Translations under genes and position numbers: made by a program
Shown: positions 55,445 to 63,994 of the stretch, in pieces
Layout: every line of letters begins with the position of its first letter
Numbering within the stretch: position 1 is the stretch's first letter
Notes under the pieces: generated by a model
Database searches by the model: none
What the model was told of the DNA's origin: nothing
What the model saw: the letters and a program-made list of their open reading frames with translations, nothing else
Assembly (NCBI GenBank): GCA_963846885.1
Contig: CAWJXS010000002.1
Span: 62,001-126,000 of the forward strand
Length of the DNA stretch: 64,000 bases
Reading direction: 5' to 3'
Origin: RPQJ01 sp963846885
GTDB taxonomy: Bacteria; Pseudomonadota; Gammaproteobacteria; Steroidobacterales; Steroidobacteraceae

Positions 55445-56620
55445 CTAACGAGTCTCGAACGTGCCTCGCCGGACGGCCTCGCCGCCGCGGACGTGGATTT
55501 GCCCCTTGATAATGACGGTCTCAGCGGCTCCTGTCGCGTCCAATGCGACTAGATCGGCGTCGGCCCCGGCCTCGACCCGCCCTTTGCCGGCCAGGCGCAA
55601 CAACCGGGCCGGGTTGGACGTGAAAGCGGGCAGTGCCGCCGCCAGCGGCGTGCCGCCGGCCACCAGCGCCTGCAGCGTTTCCAGCAGGGCGCCCGACGAG
55701 CCCACGTCCATGCTGCAGACGCGGCCCTCGCCGTCGAAACAGGGCAGGCAGCCGCCGGCATCCGAGCTGACCGTGATGCGATCCGCCGGGGCGTCGCTGG
55801 CAAGGTAGCGCTGCAGGGCTGCCGCGGCCGTGTATGCGTCTTCGTCATCGTCGACCGGAAAGGCGGTCAGGTCGATCGTGCAACCGGCGCGAGCCAGGTC
55901 GACGGCCTCCTCGAACAGCGCCTTGCGCCGGTTCACATGCGTGGGATTGAACACGCGCGCGGGAATCTCGCACTCGCGCAGGGCGCGCCGCACCAGCTCG
56001 AGCCCGCGCGGGCCATCGCCGAGATGCAGGTGCAGGATGCCGGCCTTGCCCGTCATGAGGCCCGCGACGTGGGCGTCCGCCGCGAGTCGCAGGATCTCGT
56101 CGAAGGTGGGCTGGCTCGAGCGGTGATCGCTGATGGCGACTTCACCGATGCCGAGCAGGGGTTCGAGCAGGGCCAGGTCGGTGCGGACGTTTGCAGTGAG
56201 CGTGGCCAGCGGCACGTGGTAGCCGCCCGCATAGCCGTAGGCGTTGAGGCCTTCCTCGCGCAGCGCGTAGACCTGGGCGAGCAGGTCGCGCGGGCCGCGG
56301 GTCACGTCGTCGGTGCCGAGCAGGCCGACGACGGTCGTCACGCCTGCAAGCGTGTAGCGACTGAGCGGCACGGCGGGCACGCGCGTGCTGAATCCGGCTT
56401 CGCCACCGCCGCCCGTGACGTGCACGTGGCCATCGATGAGGCCGGGAATCAGGCGCAGGCCGGCGAGGTCGATTTCAGTCGTGCAGTCGGCCAGTGCGGC
56501 AGGCAGTGCCGGCAAGTGCTTGTCCGGACCCATCCAGAGAATCCGGCCGCCACCGAGGAGGAGGGACTGCAGGCCCAGCGGGCGCGGCGCATGGACGTCG
56601 GCGTGGCGGAGGAGAAGCAC
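55445..56620 (-). CDS. iadA: Beta-aspartyl (isoaspartyl) dipeptidase
   Basis: A 391-residue amidohydrolase, the usual IadA length. Zinc ligands are in GLIDGHVHVTGGGGE, and HLHLGDG and SSDAGGCLP continue the site. It splits beta-Asp-Arg, the product of cyanophycinase, to free Asp and Arg, completing breakdown. GTG at 56620 gives the right N-terminus; the open frame further upstream is antisense-type sequence shared with the lysine-rich peptide region. TAATCT at 56628-56633, 7 bases before the GTG, may be a -10, implying leaderless mRNA. Confidence 0.9.
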   Translation of the reverse strand: MLLLRHADVHAPRPLGLQSLLLGGGRILWMGPDKHLPALPAALADCTTEIDLAGLRLIPGLIDGHVHVTGGGGEAGFSTRVPAVPLSRYTLAGVTTVVGLLGTDDVTRGPRDLLAQVYALREEGLNAYGYAGGYHVPLATLTANVRTDLALLEPLLGIGEVAISDHRSSQPTFDEILRLAADAHVAGLMTGKAGILHLHLGDGPRGLELVRRALRECEIPARVFNPTHVNRRKALFEEAVDLARAGCTIDLTAFPVDDDEDAYTAAAALQRYLASDAPADRITVSSDAGGCLPCFDGEGRVCSMDVGSSGALLETLQALVAGGTPLAAALPAFTSNPARLLRLAGKGRVEAGADADLVALDATGAAETVIIKGQIHVRGGEAVRRGTFETR

Positions 56621-56686
56621 GCGGTGCAGATTAGCAGATGAGACGGCGTGAAGCGGTGGAGCGGGGAGAAGCGTACCCCTGATGTG

Positions 56687-56712
56687 GAAAGGGCGCCGGT
56701 TTCCCGGCGCCC
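56687..56712 (-). terminator. Hairpin terminator of the lysine-rich peptide gene
   Basis: GGGCGCCGG and CCGGCGCCC form a perfect 9-bp stem around a GAAA-type loop, followed by TTT on the minus strand, 7 bases after the TAA. Confidence 0.75.
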
Positions 56713-56718
56713 TCTCGT

Positions 56719-56835
56719 TTACTTCTTCTTGGCCGCGGCCTTCTTCTTCGCCGGGGCCTTCTTTGCAACCGACTTCTTCGGTGCGGCCTTCGCGGCGACG
56801 GACTTCTTCTTCGCGGCCTTCTTCTTTGCTGCCAT
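56719..56835 (-). CDS. Lysine/alanine-rich histone-H1-like small peptide
   Basis: A 38-residue protein made almost only of Ala, Lys, Pro, Val and Ser, with repeated AAKKK, VAKKA and APAKKK units. Such composition resembles the C-terminal tails of histone H1 and bacterial Hc1/AlgP-like proteins, so DNA or RNA binding is likely. AAGGAAA lies 11 bases before the ATG, CTATAA precedes that, and a hairpin terminator follows the TAA, so this is an independent small gene. The opposite strand reads as a Phe-rich frame, which is a shadow. Confidence 0.75.
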   Translation of the reverse strand: MAAKKKAAKKKSVAAKAAPKKSVAKKAPAKKKAAAKKK

Positions 56836-57035
56836 GGTCTTCAATTTCCTTTATAGATGAACAGTCAGTCGGGTCAGTCGGCGCGCACGCTAACCGCAAC
56901 TCGCTTGGAGGTCAATGCTTGCGTGCACCGACTCCATCGTGTCGAGCGTCACTGCGATGCTCGATCCGGTCGTCGTCAGCGCGCTCGAGAGCCCCTTGCT
57001 AGACTCCGCGCATCGATCGTCGAGGGTGCGTGCCA

Positions 57036-57689
57036 GTGAATAAGTTGCCCGATCTGTTCGTCAACAACCGACGTTGGGCCGCACGCACCGAGGAGCGGCA
57101 TCCCGGCTTCTTCGGCGAACTCTCCGCGCAACAATCGCCGCGCTATCTCTGGATCGGCTGCTCCGACAGCCGCGTGCCCGCGAACGAGATCGTCGGCCTC
57201 GCGCCGGGCGAGCTGTTCGTGCACCGCAACGTCGCAAACCTCGTGTTTCATAACGATTTCAGCTGTCTCTCGGTGCTGCAGTACGCCATCGACGTGCTCG
57301 GCATCGAGCACGTGATCGTCTGCGGGCACTACGGCTGCGGCGGCGTCATCGCGGCCTTCGAACAGCGGCCGCTCGGCCTGGTCGACAACTGGCTGCTGCC
57401 CATCCGCGACATCGCGCGCACGTCCGCGGCACAGCTTGCCGAACTGCCGACCGACGCCGAGCGCGCCGACCGCTTGTGCGAGCTGAACGTGCTGCACCAG
57501 GCGCGTCGCGTGTGCCGCACGACGATCGTCCAGCAGGCCTGGGAGCGCGGCCGCTCGCTGACCGTTCACGCCTGGGTCTACCGGCTCAACGACGGCCTTT
57601 TGCGCGACCTTGGCTTCTGCGCGAGCGACCTGGCGAGCGCCGACGCGGATTTTGAGCGCACGGCGGCAGCCGGTACGATCGCACGCTGA
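57036..57689 (+). CDS. can: Beta-carbonic anhydrase
   Basis: A 217-residue enzyme that interconverts CO2 and bicarbonate. Zinc ligands are in CSDSRVP and HYGCGG, the beta-class pattern C-x-D-x-R and H-x2-C. LNVLHQARRVCRTTIVQQAW is also typical. GTG at 57036 follows GAGGG; GTG at 57030 is an alternative two codons earlier. The GltS-type gene follows 26 bases downstream. Confidence 0.94.
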   Translation: MNKLPDLFVNNRRWAARTEERHPGFFGELSAQQSPRYLWIGCSDSRVPANEIVGLAPGELFVHRNVANLVFHNDFSCLSVLQYAIDVLGIEHVIVCGHYGCGGVIAAFEQRPLGLVDNWLLPIRDIARTSAAQLAELPTDAERADRLCELNVLHQARRVCRTTIVQQAWERGRSLTVHAWVYRLNDGLLRDLGFCASDLASADADFERTAAAGTIAR

Positions 57690-57714
57690 ACCCGCCCCAG
57701 GCGCTCGATCCCCA

Positions 57715-58926
57715 GTGACGCTCAACCTGAACCTGTTTGCCACGCTCACGTTGTCGACGGCGTTGTTCTTCGTCGGCCAGTTGATCGTGCGGCAGTCGGC
57801 GCTGTTGCAGCGCTACAGCATCCCGGTGCCGGTCGTCGGCGGCTTCCTGTTCGCGCTCGCCCTGGCCCTCGTGGGCCTCGTCGTGCCCGTCGAGCTCACC
57901 ATGGACGGCACGCTCAAGGATCCGTTGCTGCTCGCGTTCTTCGCGACGCTCGGCCTCGGCGCAGACGTGCGGTCGCTGGCGCGCGGCGGCCGCAAGCTGG
58001 TCATCCTGCTGCTGCTGTTCGTGCTGCTGATGACGCTGCAGAACGCCGTGGGGCTCCTCATGGCGCGCATGCTCGACCTGCACCCGCTGGTAGGGCTGCT
58101 GGGTGGCTCCATCGCATTGACGGGTGGCCACGGCACGGCAGCGGCCTATGCCGCCAGTTTCGGCGACACCCGCAACCTGCAGGGCGCCATGGAGCTCGGC
58201 ATGGCGGCCGCAACGGCGGGCCTGATCCTCGGCAGCCTGCTGTCCGGACCCGTGGCCGAGCGGTTGATGCGGCGCGCGCGGGCGCGCACGCAACGGGCGA
58301 CAGGCCAGGCGCCCGCCAGCGCGACGCCGCTGGAGAACCCGTTGTTCATGCCCATCACCACCGAGCAGTTGCTGTTCGTGCTGCTCGTGTGCCTGCTCTG
58401 CATCGGCGTGGCTTCCCAGGTGCACGGGCTCATGCAGGGCACGGGCATCCTGCTGCCCGATTTCCTGTGGGCATTGCTGGTCGGCATGGTCGTGCGCAAC
58501 GTCGCTACGCTGTTCCGCATCGAAGGCATCAACGATCGCGCGGCGCAGGCGGTGGGCGGGGTATCGCTGTCGCTGTTCCTGATCATGGCGCTGATGTCGA
58601 TGCGCATCCTGGATCTCGCGACGCTGGCCGGGCCGCTGCTGCTGATCGTCGTCGTCAACGCGCTGCTGACGGCAGCCTTCGCCTATTTCATCACGAGCCG
58701 TGCGCTGGGCAACGATTACGACGCTGCCGTGATCGCGGGAGGGCACGTGGCGGCAGGCCTGGCGACCACAGCTGTCGCGATGTCGGTCATGCAGACGCTC
58801 ACCCAGCGCCACGGTGCTGCGCCGCTCGCGTTCCTGCTGATTCCAATCGTCGGGGCGTTCTTTGCCGACATCGCCAATGCCCTGGTGCTGCAGGCTTACT
58901 TCGCCTTGCCCGCGCTGGGGTTCTGA
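57715..58926 (+). CDS. gltS: GltS-family sodium/glutamate symporter
   Basis: A 403-residue carrier with about ten to twelve helices in two inverted halves. The paired signature loops GGHGTAAAY and GGHVAAGLATTA are those of GltS. It carries glutamate or a related dicarboxylate with Na+ across the inner membrane. GTG at 57715 is used. The gene for the TAXI-type binding lipoprotein starts 1 base after its stop, which is unusual for a GltS. Confidence 0.85.
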   Translation: MTLNLNLFATLTLSTALFFVGQLIVRQSALLQRYSIPVPVVGGFLFALALALVGLVVPVELTMDGTLKDPLLLAFFATLGLGADVRSLARGGRKLVILLLLFVLLMTLQNAVGLLMARMLDLHPLVGLLGGSIALTGGHGTAAAYAASFGDTRNLQGAMELGMAAATAGLILGSLLSGPVAERLMRRARARTQRATGQAPASATPLENPLFMPITTEQLLFVLLVCLLCIGVASQVHGLMQGTGILLPDFLWALLVGMVVRNVATLFRIEGINDRAAQAVGGVSLSLFLIMALMSMRILDLATLAGPLLLIVVVNALLTAAFAYFITSRALGNDYDAAVIAGGHVAAGLATTAVAMSVMQTLTQRHGAAPLAFLLIPIVGAFFADIANALVLQAYFALPALGF

Positions 58927-58927
58927 C

Positions 58928-60415
58928 GTGACGACTGCACCGCGCCGCTGCCTGGGCTGGCTGTTGGTCGCGCTGGCGGTGGCGCTGACCGGCTGCACGC
59001 GGGGGCCTGACCCGGCCGGCCTGCAGCAAGACGTGCAGCAGCAGCTCGACGAGCTGTTCGGCAGTCGCATGCTCGAGGTGCAGTCCATCAAGCGGCAGGG
59101 CAGCGCGCCGCTCGCGGCAAAGGCGGACGGCCGCTCGCAGGCCGTCGTCTATTACAACGCCGTGCTGGCATTCACGGCGCCCTACGACCCCTCGGACTGG
59201 AGCGGCCTGAGCCCGGAACTGATTGCGAATGCGCTCGGCGCAACGGACGAAGGCGTGATCGGCCTGGCCGGCGGGCGCATCGGCAAGGGCACGGAGCTGC
59301 GCGCGTATGGGTCGATGATCTATGCCAGGGAAGGAAAGACGTGGCAGGCGTCGCTGCTGCCTCGCGGCGCCGCCCAGGCTGCGACAGGCGCTGGTTCCAC
59401 GGTGAAAGCGACGGAGTTGATCGAGCGCCTGGCCGGTATCGTCAACACCACGCCCGGCCTGCACGAGGCTGACGACGAGATCGTTGCGCAGGAACTGGGC
59501 GAGGCCTTGCAGAACATCAAGCTGCGGTTGAACCGCGGCGACGAAGGCTGGCTCATCGCCAGCGGCCCTGTCGGCGGCGAATACGTGCGTTTCGTCGAGT
59601 CGCTGCGACCGCGCAGCGAAAAGTGGTCTGTTGCGCAGGTCAACACCGATGGCAGCGTGACCAACGCCTTGATGCTCGATACAGGTGAGGCGCGCTTCGG
59701 CCTGGTGCAGAGCGACGTCGCCGCTGCAGCCGTCACGGGTCAGGGCGCATTCGCCGCGCACGGCCCCCTGCGGCACCTGCGTGCCGTGACCGCGCTGTTT
59801 CCCGAGCCCGTTCACGTCGTCGTGCGCGTGGCCGACGACTTCGATTCCATCGCGGCGCTGCGCGGCGCGCGGGTCGCAGCCGGCAACCGCGGCTCGGGCA
59901 CGCGCCACACGGCACTGCAGGTGTTGCGCGCGCACGGGCTCAACCCAGGCGACTACGTCCTGGTGGATTCAGGCCAGCCCACGGAGGCGTTGCAGTTGTT
60001 GGCTGCAGGTAAGGTCGACGCGGTCATCGAGGTCGTCTCGGCTCCCTGGGCGCAACTCAACAGCGCGGCAGCGCAGACCCCGTTGCAGTTGCTGCCGCTC
60101 GACTCCGCGGCGATGTCGATCCTGGCCGAGACCGTGCCCGGGCTGGTGCCGCTCTCCATCCCCGAGCGCACCTATGCCTGGCAACGCGGCAGCGTGCCGA
60201 CGCTCGCGGCGACCGCGCTGCTGGTTGCAGGCGCTGCCGTGCCTGATGCGTCGATCCGGCGCGTACTCGAGTTCCTCTATGCGAGCGACCCTGAGCTCGA
60301 GCGGGGCGTCAGCGCATCGCGCCTGTCGCGCGAGCGCGCGCTCGTTGGCGTGACGATTCCACTGCACGATGGGGCGGCCGCGTTTTTCGCGGCCGAAAAG
60401 CAGGGCACGCAGTGA
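58928..60415 (+). CDS. TAXI-family solute-binding lipoprotein
   Basis: A 495-residue protein. The signal ends in a lipobox (VALTGCTRG), so the protein is tethered to a membrane by Cys22 or near it. Residues of about 30-170 are an extra domain I do not recognise. From about 190 the TAXI fold is seen: IASGPVGGEYVRFVE, ARFGLVQSDVAAAA, LRGARVAAGNRGSGTRHTA. TAXI proteins usually serve TRAP transporters, but no TRAP membrane subunit is here; instead GltS precedes and an MHS carrier follows, both within a few bases. Confidence 0.85.
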   Translation: MTTAPRRCLGWLLVALAVALTGCTRGPDPAGLQQDVQQQLDELFGSRMLEVQSIKRQGSAPLAAKADGRSQAVVYYNAVLAFTAPYDPSDWSGLSPELIANALGATDEGVIGLAGGRIGKGTELRAYGSMIYAREGKTWQASLLPRGAAQAATGAGSTVKATELIERLAGIVNTTPGLHEADDEIVAQELGEALQNIKLRLNRGDEGWLIASGPVGGEYVRFVESLRPRSEKWSVAQVNTDGSVTNALMLDTGEARFGLVQSDVAAAAVTGQGAFAAHGPLRHLRAVTALFPEPVHVVVRVADDFDSIAALRGARVAAGNRGSGTRHTALQVLRAHGLNPGDYVLVDSGQPTEALQLLAAGKVDAVIEVVSAPWAQLNSAAAQTPLQLLPLDSAAMSILAETVPGLVPLSIPERTYAWQRGSVPTLAATALLVAGAAVPDASIRRVLEFLYASDPELERGVSASRLSRERALVGVTIPLHDGAAAFFAAEKQGTQ

Positions 60416-61701
60416 CGCTGTCGCCGGCGCAGCGCCTGAAGAACATCCTCGGCGGCTCGGCGGGCAACTTCGTCGAATGGTTCGACTGGTTCGCGTACTC
60501 CGCGTTCGCGCTCTATTTCTCGCGCGCATTCTTTCCCGCGGGCGACCAGACCGCGCAGTTGCTGGGTACCGCGGCGATCTTTGCCGTGGGCTTCATTGCG
60601 CGGCCGGTCGGTGCCCTGGTCTTCGGCATGTATGCCGATCGCGCGGGTCGCCGCGCCGCGCTGACACTGTCCGTCGCGATGATGTGCGTCGGTTCGCTGT
60701 TGATCGCATTGATCCCGACTGGGCTCGGGCTGTTGTCGCCGGCGCTGCTGCTGCTGGCTCGCGTCCTGCAGGGCCTGTCGGTCGGCGGCGAATACGGCGC
60801 CTCGGCGACGTACATCACCGAAATGGCGGAGCGCACGCGACGCGGATTCTGGTCGGGCTTTCTCTACGTCACGCTCACGGGCGGACAACTCGCTGCATTG
60901 CTGCTGCTGGTGCTGTTGCAGAACGTGCTGACCGAGGCAGAACTCTACGCCTGGGGCTGGCGCGTTCCTTTCGTCGTCGGCGCGCTGCTGGCGATCGTCG
61001 TCTGGTGGATGCGCCGCGGCATCCACGAGACCCACGCTTTCACGCAGGCTTCAGCGTCGGGGCGGGAGCGCGGGCAGGCCTGGGCGCTGTTCGTGCACTA
61101 CCCACGGGAAACGATCACCGTGATGGCGCTGACCGCGGCGGGAGGCCTGGGTTTCTACACGTACACCGCTTACATGCAGAAACTGCTGGTGAACAGCGCG
61201 GGCTTCGACAAGGCGACGGCGTCAGGGGTGGTCACGCTGTTGCTCGCCACGTTCATGTTCCTGCCGCCGCTGGCCGGATGGCTTGCGGACCGGGTCGGCC
61301 ACAGGCGAACGCTGCTGGCGTCCTTTGGCGGCCTCGCGCTGGTGAGCGTGCCGGTGCTCTCGGCCCTCTCAACTGTCACGAGTCCAGTCGCCGCGTTCTT
61401 CCTGGGGCTCGTGCCGTTGCTGCTGCTCTCGGGTTACTGCGGGCTCAGCGCGGTGTTCAAGGCCGAGCTGTATCCCGCGCATGTCCGTGCGCTCGGAGTC
61501 GCCGTGCCTTATGCGATCGCACAGGCGATCTTCGGCGGCAACGCGGAAACCGCAGCGCTGTATCTCAAGAAGATCGGGCACGAACCGGTGTTCTTCTGGA
61601 TCGTGGCGGGCATGATGGTGGTCGGACTCGTGACGACGCTGCGCCTGCGCGAAACGCGCGATCACAGCCTCATCCACGACGAACACCGGCCTCCCGGATG
61701 A
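60412..61701 (+). CDS. MFS transporter, metabolite:H+ symporter (MHS) family
   Basis: A 429-residue carrier with twelve predicted helices. GNFVEWFDWFAYSAFALYF at the start, FGMYADRAGRRAAL in loop 2-3 and LQGLSVGGEYGASATYITEMA are characteristic of KgtP/ProP-like MHS proteins for 2-oxoglutarate, citrate, proline or betaine. GTG at 60412 overlaps the TAXI stop by four bases. Likely substrate: a dicarboxylate related to that of the preceding transporter pair. Confidence 0.86.
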   Translation: MTLSPAQRLKNILGGSAGNFVEWFDWFAYSAFALYFSRAFFPAGDQTAQLLGTAAIFAVGFIARPVGALVFGMYADRAGRRAALTLSVAMMCVGSLLIALIPTGLGLLSPALLLLARVLQGLSVGGEYGASATYITEMAERTRRGFWSGFLYVTLTGGQLAALLLLVLLQNVLTEAELYAWGWRVPFVVGALLAIVVWWMRRGIHETHAFTQASASGRERGQAWALFVHYPRETITVMALTAAGGLGFYTYTAYMQKLLVNSAGFDKATASGVVTLLLATFMFLPPLAGWLADRVGHRRTLLASFGGLALVSVPVLSALSTVTSPVAAFFLGLVPLLLLSGYCGLSAVFKAELYPAHVRALGVAVPYAIAQAIFGGNAETAALYLKKIGHEPVFFWIVAGMMVVGLVTTLRLRETRDHSLIHDEHRPPG

Positions 61702-61712
61702 AGGGAGGCCGG
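61686..61712. terminator. Bidirectional hairpin between the MHS and haloperoxidase genes
   Basis: CCGGCCTCCC and GGGAGGCCGG form a perfect 10-bp stem with a 7-base loop over the MHS stop codon. It lies between convergent genes; no long T-run follows either side. Confidence 0.5.
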
Positions 61713-61738
61713 CCGATCATGCTCGATGACCCGGTGCG

Positions 61739-62905
61739 TCAGTCCTCGAGTCCGCGCCGCGACAACGCCAGGCGTCCCGCAGCCCGGCCCAGTTCGAGAC
61801 CCGCATCACCGTCGAAGCGATAGTGCAGCCCCGCGTAGAACCGCGACGTGCTGCCCTCGTCCGCCATCGCCGCGAGCATCTTGCGCTCCGCCGGGAACTC
61901 GGCGGTGAGCACTTCCTGGAACGCGCCGGACTCGCAGGAATGTGCCGACGGATAAGACGGATGATTGGGCAAGCCGACTGGCGTCGTGATGGCCGGGTCC
62001 GCCTGCGACGGGCGGATGTACCAGTAATGGAACTTCGAGTAGAAGCACCCGATGATCGCGTCGTACGCCGCCGCGTTGGCGTAGGCCAGGATGCGTGCCG
62101 CGTCGAGTTCGTTGCGCCGGTATTGCACGATCAGGTCCGTGGCCAGCAGGTCGTAGATCGGGCCGGAGAACGGCACCCACTTGCGCGCGATCGCGAGTTG
62201 CTCGGCGGTGCGAGTGTCCGAGAACGCACGGATCTCGGCGAGTGCGGCCAGGTAGGCAGGCGAGCCGAAGGCCGGCGGCGGCGGCGCGAGTAACTCGCCG
62301 CCGTAGTCCAGGAAGAACGGGCGCGCTCCCAGTCCGCCGCGCACGATGGGCGCAGCCGCGCTCCTCCAGAACCCAGGGCCGACGGGCGGCAGGCCAGGAT
62401 CGGTCGCCGCAAAGCCGTCGGTCGCCGCTTCCAGCAGGATCGCCGCACCGACGGCCCGGCCAATGGCCTCGCCCTTGGCGAAATCCTTCTGCTGTTCACC
62501 GGGCCAGCCCGTGGCGGAGCGCTGCGCGACAAGTTCAGCCTCGAGGGCGGCGGCGTCGAGAGGGTAGAACTGTTTGAGCACCGTCAGCGCGGCGCCGGCC
62601 GAGGCCGCTCCCGGCGATGCGTGCGGCGGGCCGGAATCATCCGCCCGCGCCGCCAGCACGGCGCGGTACTGGGCGACGGCCATGTAAGCGTTCACGCGAC
62701 CAGGGTTGCCGCCCCGGGCCCGGAACAATTGGATGGCACGGCGATTCCAGTGCACGGTGGAGCCCGTTTCCCAGAACTTGGCTGCCGCCGCGTCGGGCGT
62801 GGCCTGGTCCTGCGCCTGCACCTTGCTACCCAGCAGCACCAGCGCGATGGCCACGACACCGACTGCAATCGTCGCGACACCCCTTTTCAACGTCTTGTTG
62901 TTCAT
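61739..62905 (-). CDS. Exported vanadium-haloperoxidase/PAP2-like protein
   Basis: A 388-residue protein with a signal peptide at 1-32. The C-terminal half carries the PAP2/vanadate site: HPSYPSAHSCESGA and HYRFDGDAGLELGRAAGR, with a Lys/Arg from KWVPF/IRPS upstream. This order is that of bacterial vanadium-dependent haloperoxidases and related acid phosphatases; which activity it has cannot be told. GGAGA precedes the ATG. It is exported, presumably to the periplasm. Confidence 0.82.
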   Translation of the reverse strand: MNNKTLKRGVATIAVGVVAIALVLLGSKVQAQDQATPDAAAAKFWETGSTVHWNRRAIQLFRARGGNPGRVNAYMAVAQYRAVLAARADDSGPPHASPGAASAGAALTVLKQFYPLDAAALEAELVAQRSATGWPGEQQKDFAKGEAIGRAVGAAILLEAATDGFAATDPGLPPVGPGFWRSAAAPIVRGGLGARPFFLDYGGELLAPPPPAFGSPAYLAALAEIRAFSDTRTAEQLAIARKWVPFSGPIYDLLATDLIVQYRRNELDAARILAYANAAAYDAIIGCFYSKFHYWYIRPSQADPAITTPVGLPNHPSYPSAHSCESGAFQEVLTAEFPAERKMLAAMADEGSTSRFYAGLHYRFDGDAGLELGRAAGRLALSRRGLED

Positions 62906-63034
62906 CACGAATCTCCATGGCTGTGAATTGGCCGCACCGCAGTGGTGACGGTGTACCCACAGTGCGCAGCCCGGCGGCGGCGCGCATGAAGGTTCAGCGA
63001 AGATTCCGTGAAGATCGGTGAATGCGGACTGTAG

Positions 63035-63994
63035 TCAGCGCAGGGGCGCGAATCCGTAGCTCATCCCAAGCGTCAGGCCCTGGTCGAGCTTGTGGCCGTT
63101 CCTGCCACTCAGGCTGGTGATGCCCGTGGCATAAAGCGAAATGTTCGCGGTGGCCGAGAAGGCGGCGCCGATGCCCACGTTGGTGTATTCCTCGGCCGCC
63201 AGCTGGTCGTGATAGCGGTAAAGCGGATTGCTGGGCGGCATGGGCACATCGACGCCGCCGTGCGCGAACTGCCAGAGGCCCATCGCACGCACCGACCAGC
63301 GCGGTGAGAGGAAGTACCCCAGTTCGACATCGACGTTGGTGCGGTCATGCTTGACCCCCGCCACCTTTTCGACCGCGGCGTAATTGACGCGCGACTGGAA
63401 ATAAGTGCGCGGCAGCCAGGCGTCCAGGTTCTTTCCGAGCCAGGCACCGAACCAGACCTCGTCGAGGCCCCGCCCCGGGGCCGCATGCCCGAGGGTTTCG
63501 TAATTGGTCACCGGCGTCACGTACGCAACGTAGGGTGCCACCGCGACCGGCGCTTCGAGCAGTTGGTAATGTGCTGAGACGCGCAGGTCGGTGAATGAAG
63601 AATGCTCGTCGCCGTCATCCACCTCGGTCGGGTGCGGGCGGGCACCCCAGTAGCGCGCAGTCACGTAGGGGAGACCGGCGGTCAGCATGATCCTGTCAGT
63701 GGGGCTGTACGCAACGCTCAATCCGTAAGCATGGGTGCGCGTGTGCCCCGCATCGGCTTCGCTGCCGTCTGGCAGGTAGTGCTTGAGGTTGAATGTGTCG
63801 TTATAGGTGAACGCCGTGCTGAACGCTCCCGCAGGCGGCAACCAGGCTTGGGCAGCAGCGTCCGGGCTGGCCGCGAGACCGGCGAGGAGCGGCAGGAGTG
63901 TCAGCCAGGCGAAGGCCGCCCTGCAGCGAAGAACCAGGCTGACTGCTCGCGGACGATCGGTCAGGTCGAGCCAGTGACGACAGGCAATGCGCAT
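63035..63994 (-). CDS. Outer-membrane beta-barrel protein, PF13557 (phenol MetA-pathway) type
   Basis: A 319-residue protein. A long, partly basic leader contains the hydrophobic stretch AWLTLLPLLAGLAASPDAAA; cleavage is expected near residue 48. The rest shows alternating aromatic/hydrophobic beta-strands and ends LTLGMSYGFAPLR, with aromatic and Arg near the C-terminus, as in the PF13557 transporter-like barrels. ATG 63994 is six bases from the window end; an internal start is possible. Substrate unknown. Confidence 0.7.
   Translation of the reverse strand: MRIACRHWLDLTDRPRAVSLVLRCRAAFAWLTLLPLLAGLAASPDAAAQAWLPPAGAFSTAFTYNDTFNLKHYLPDGSEADAGHTRTHAYGLSVAYSPTDRIMLTAGLPYVTARYWGARPHPTEVDDGDEHSSFTDLRVSAHYQLLEAPVAVAPYVAYVTPVTNYETLGHAAPGRGLDEVWFGAWLGKNLDAWLPRTYFQSRVNYAAVEKVAGVKHDRTNVDVELGYFLSPRWSVRAMGLWQFAHGGVDVPMPPSNPLYRYHDQLAAEEYTNVGIGAAFSATANISLYATGITSLSGRNGHKLDQGLTLGMSYGFAPLR

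Noticed and set aside
56648..56860. Phe-rich plus-strand small protein
   Set aside because: It is the complement of the Lys/Ala codons of the minus-strand peptide, which has its own ribosome site and terminator.
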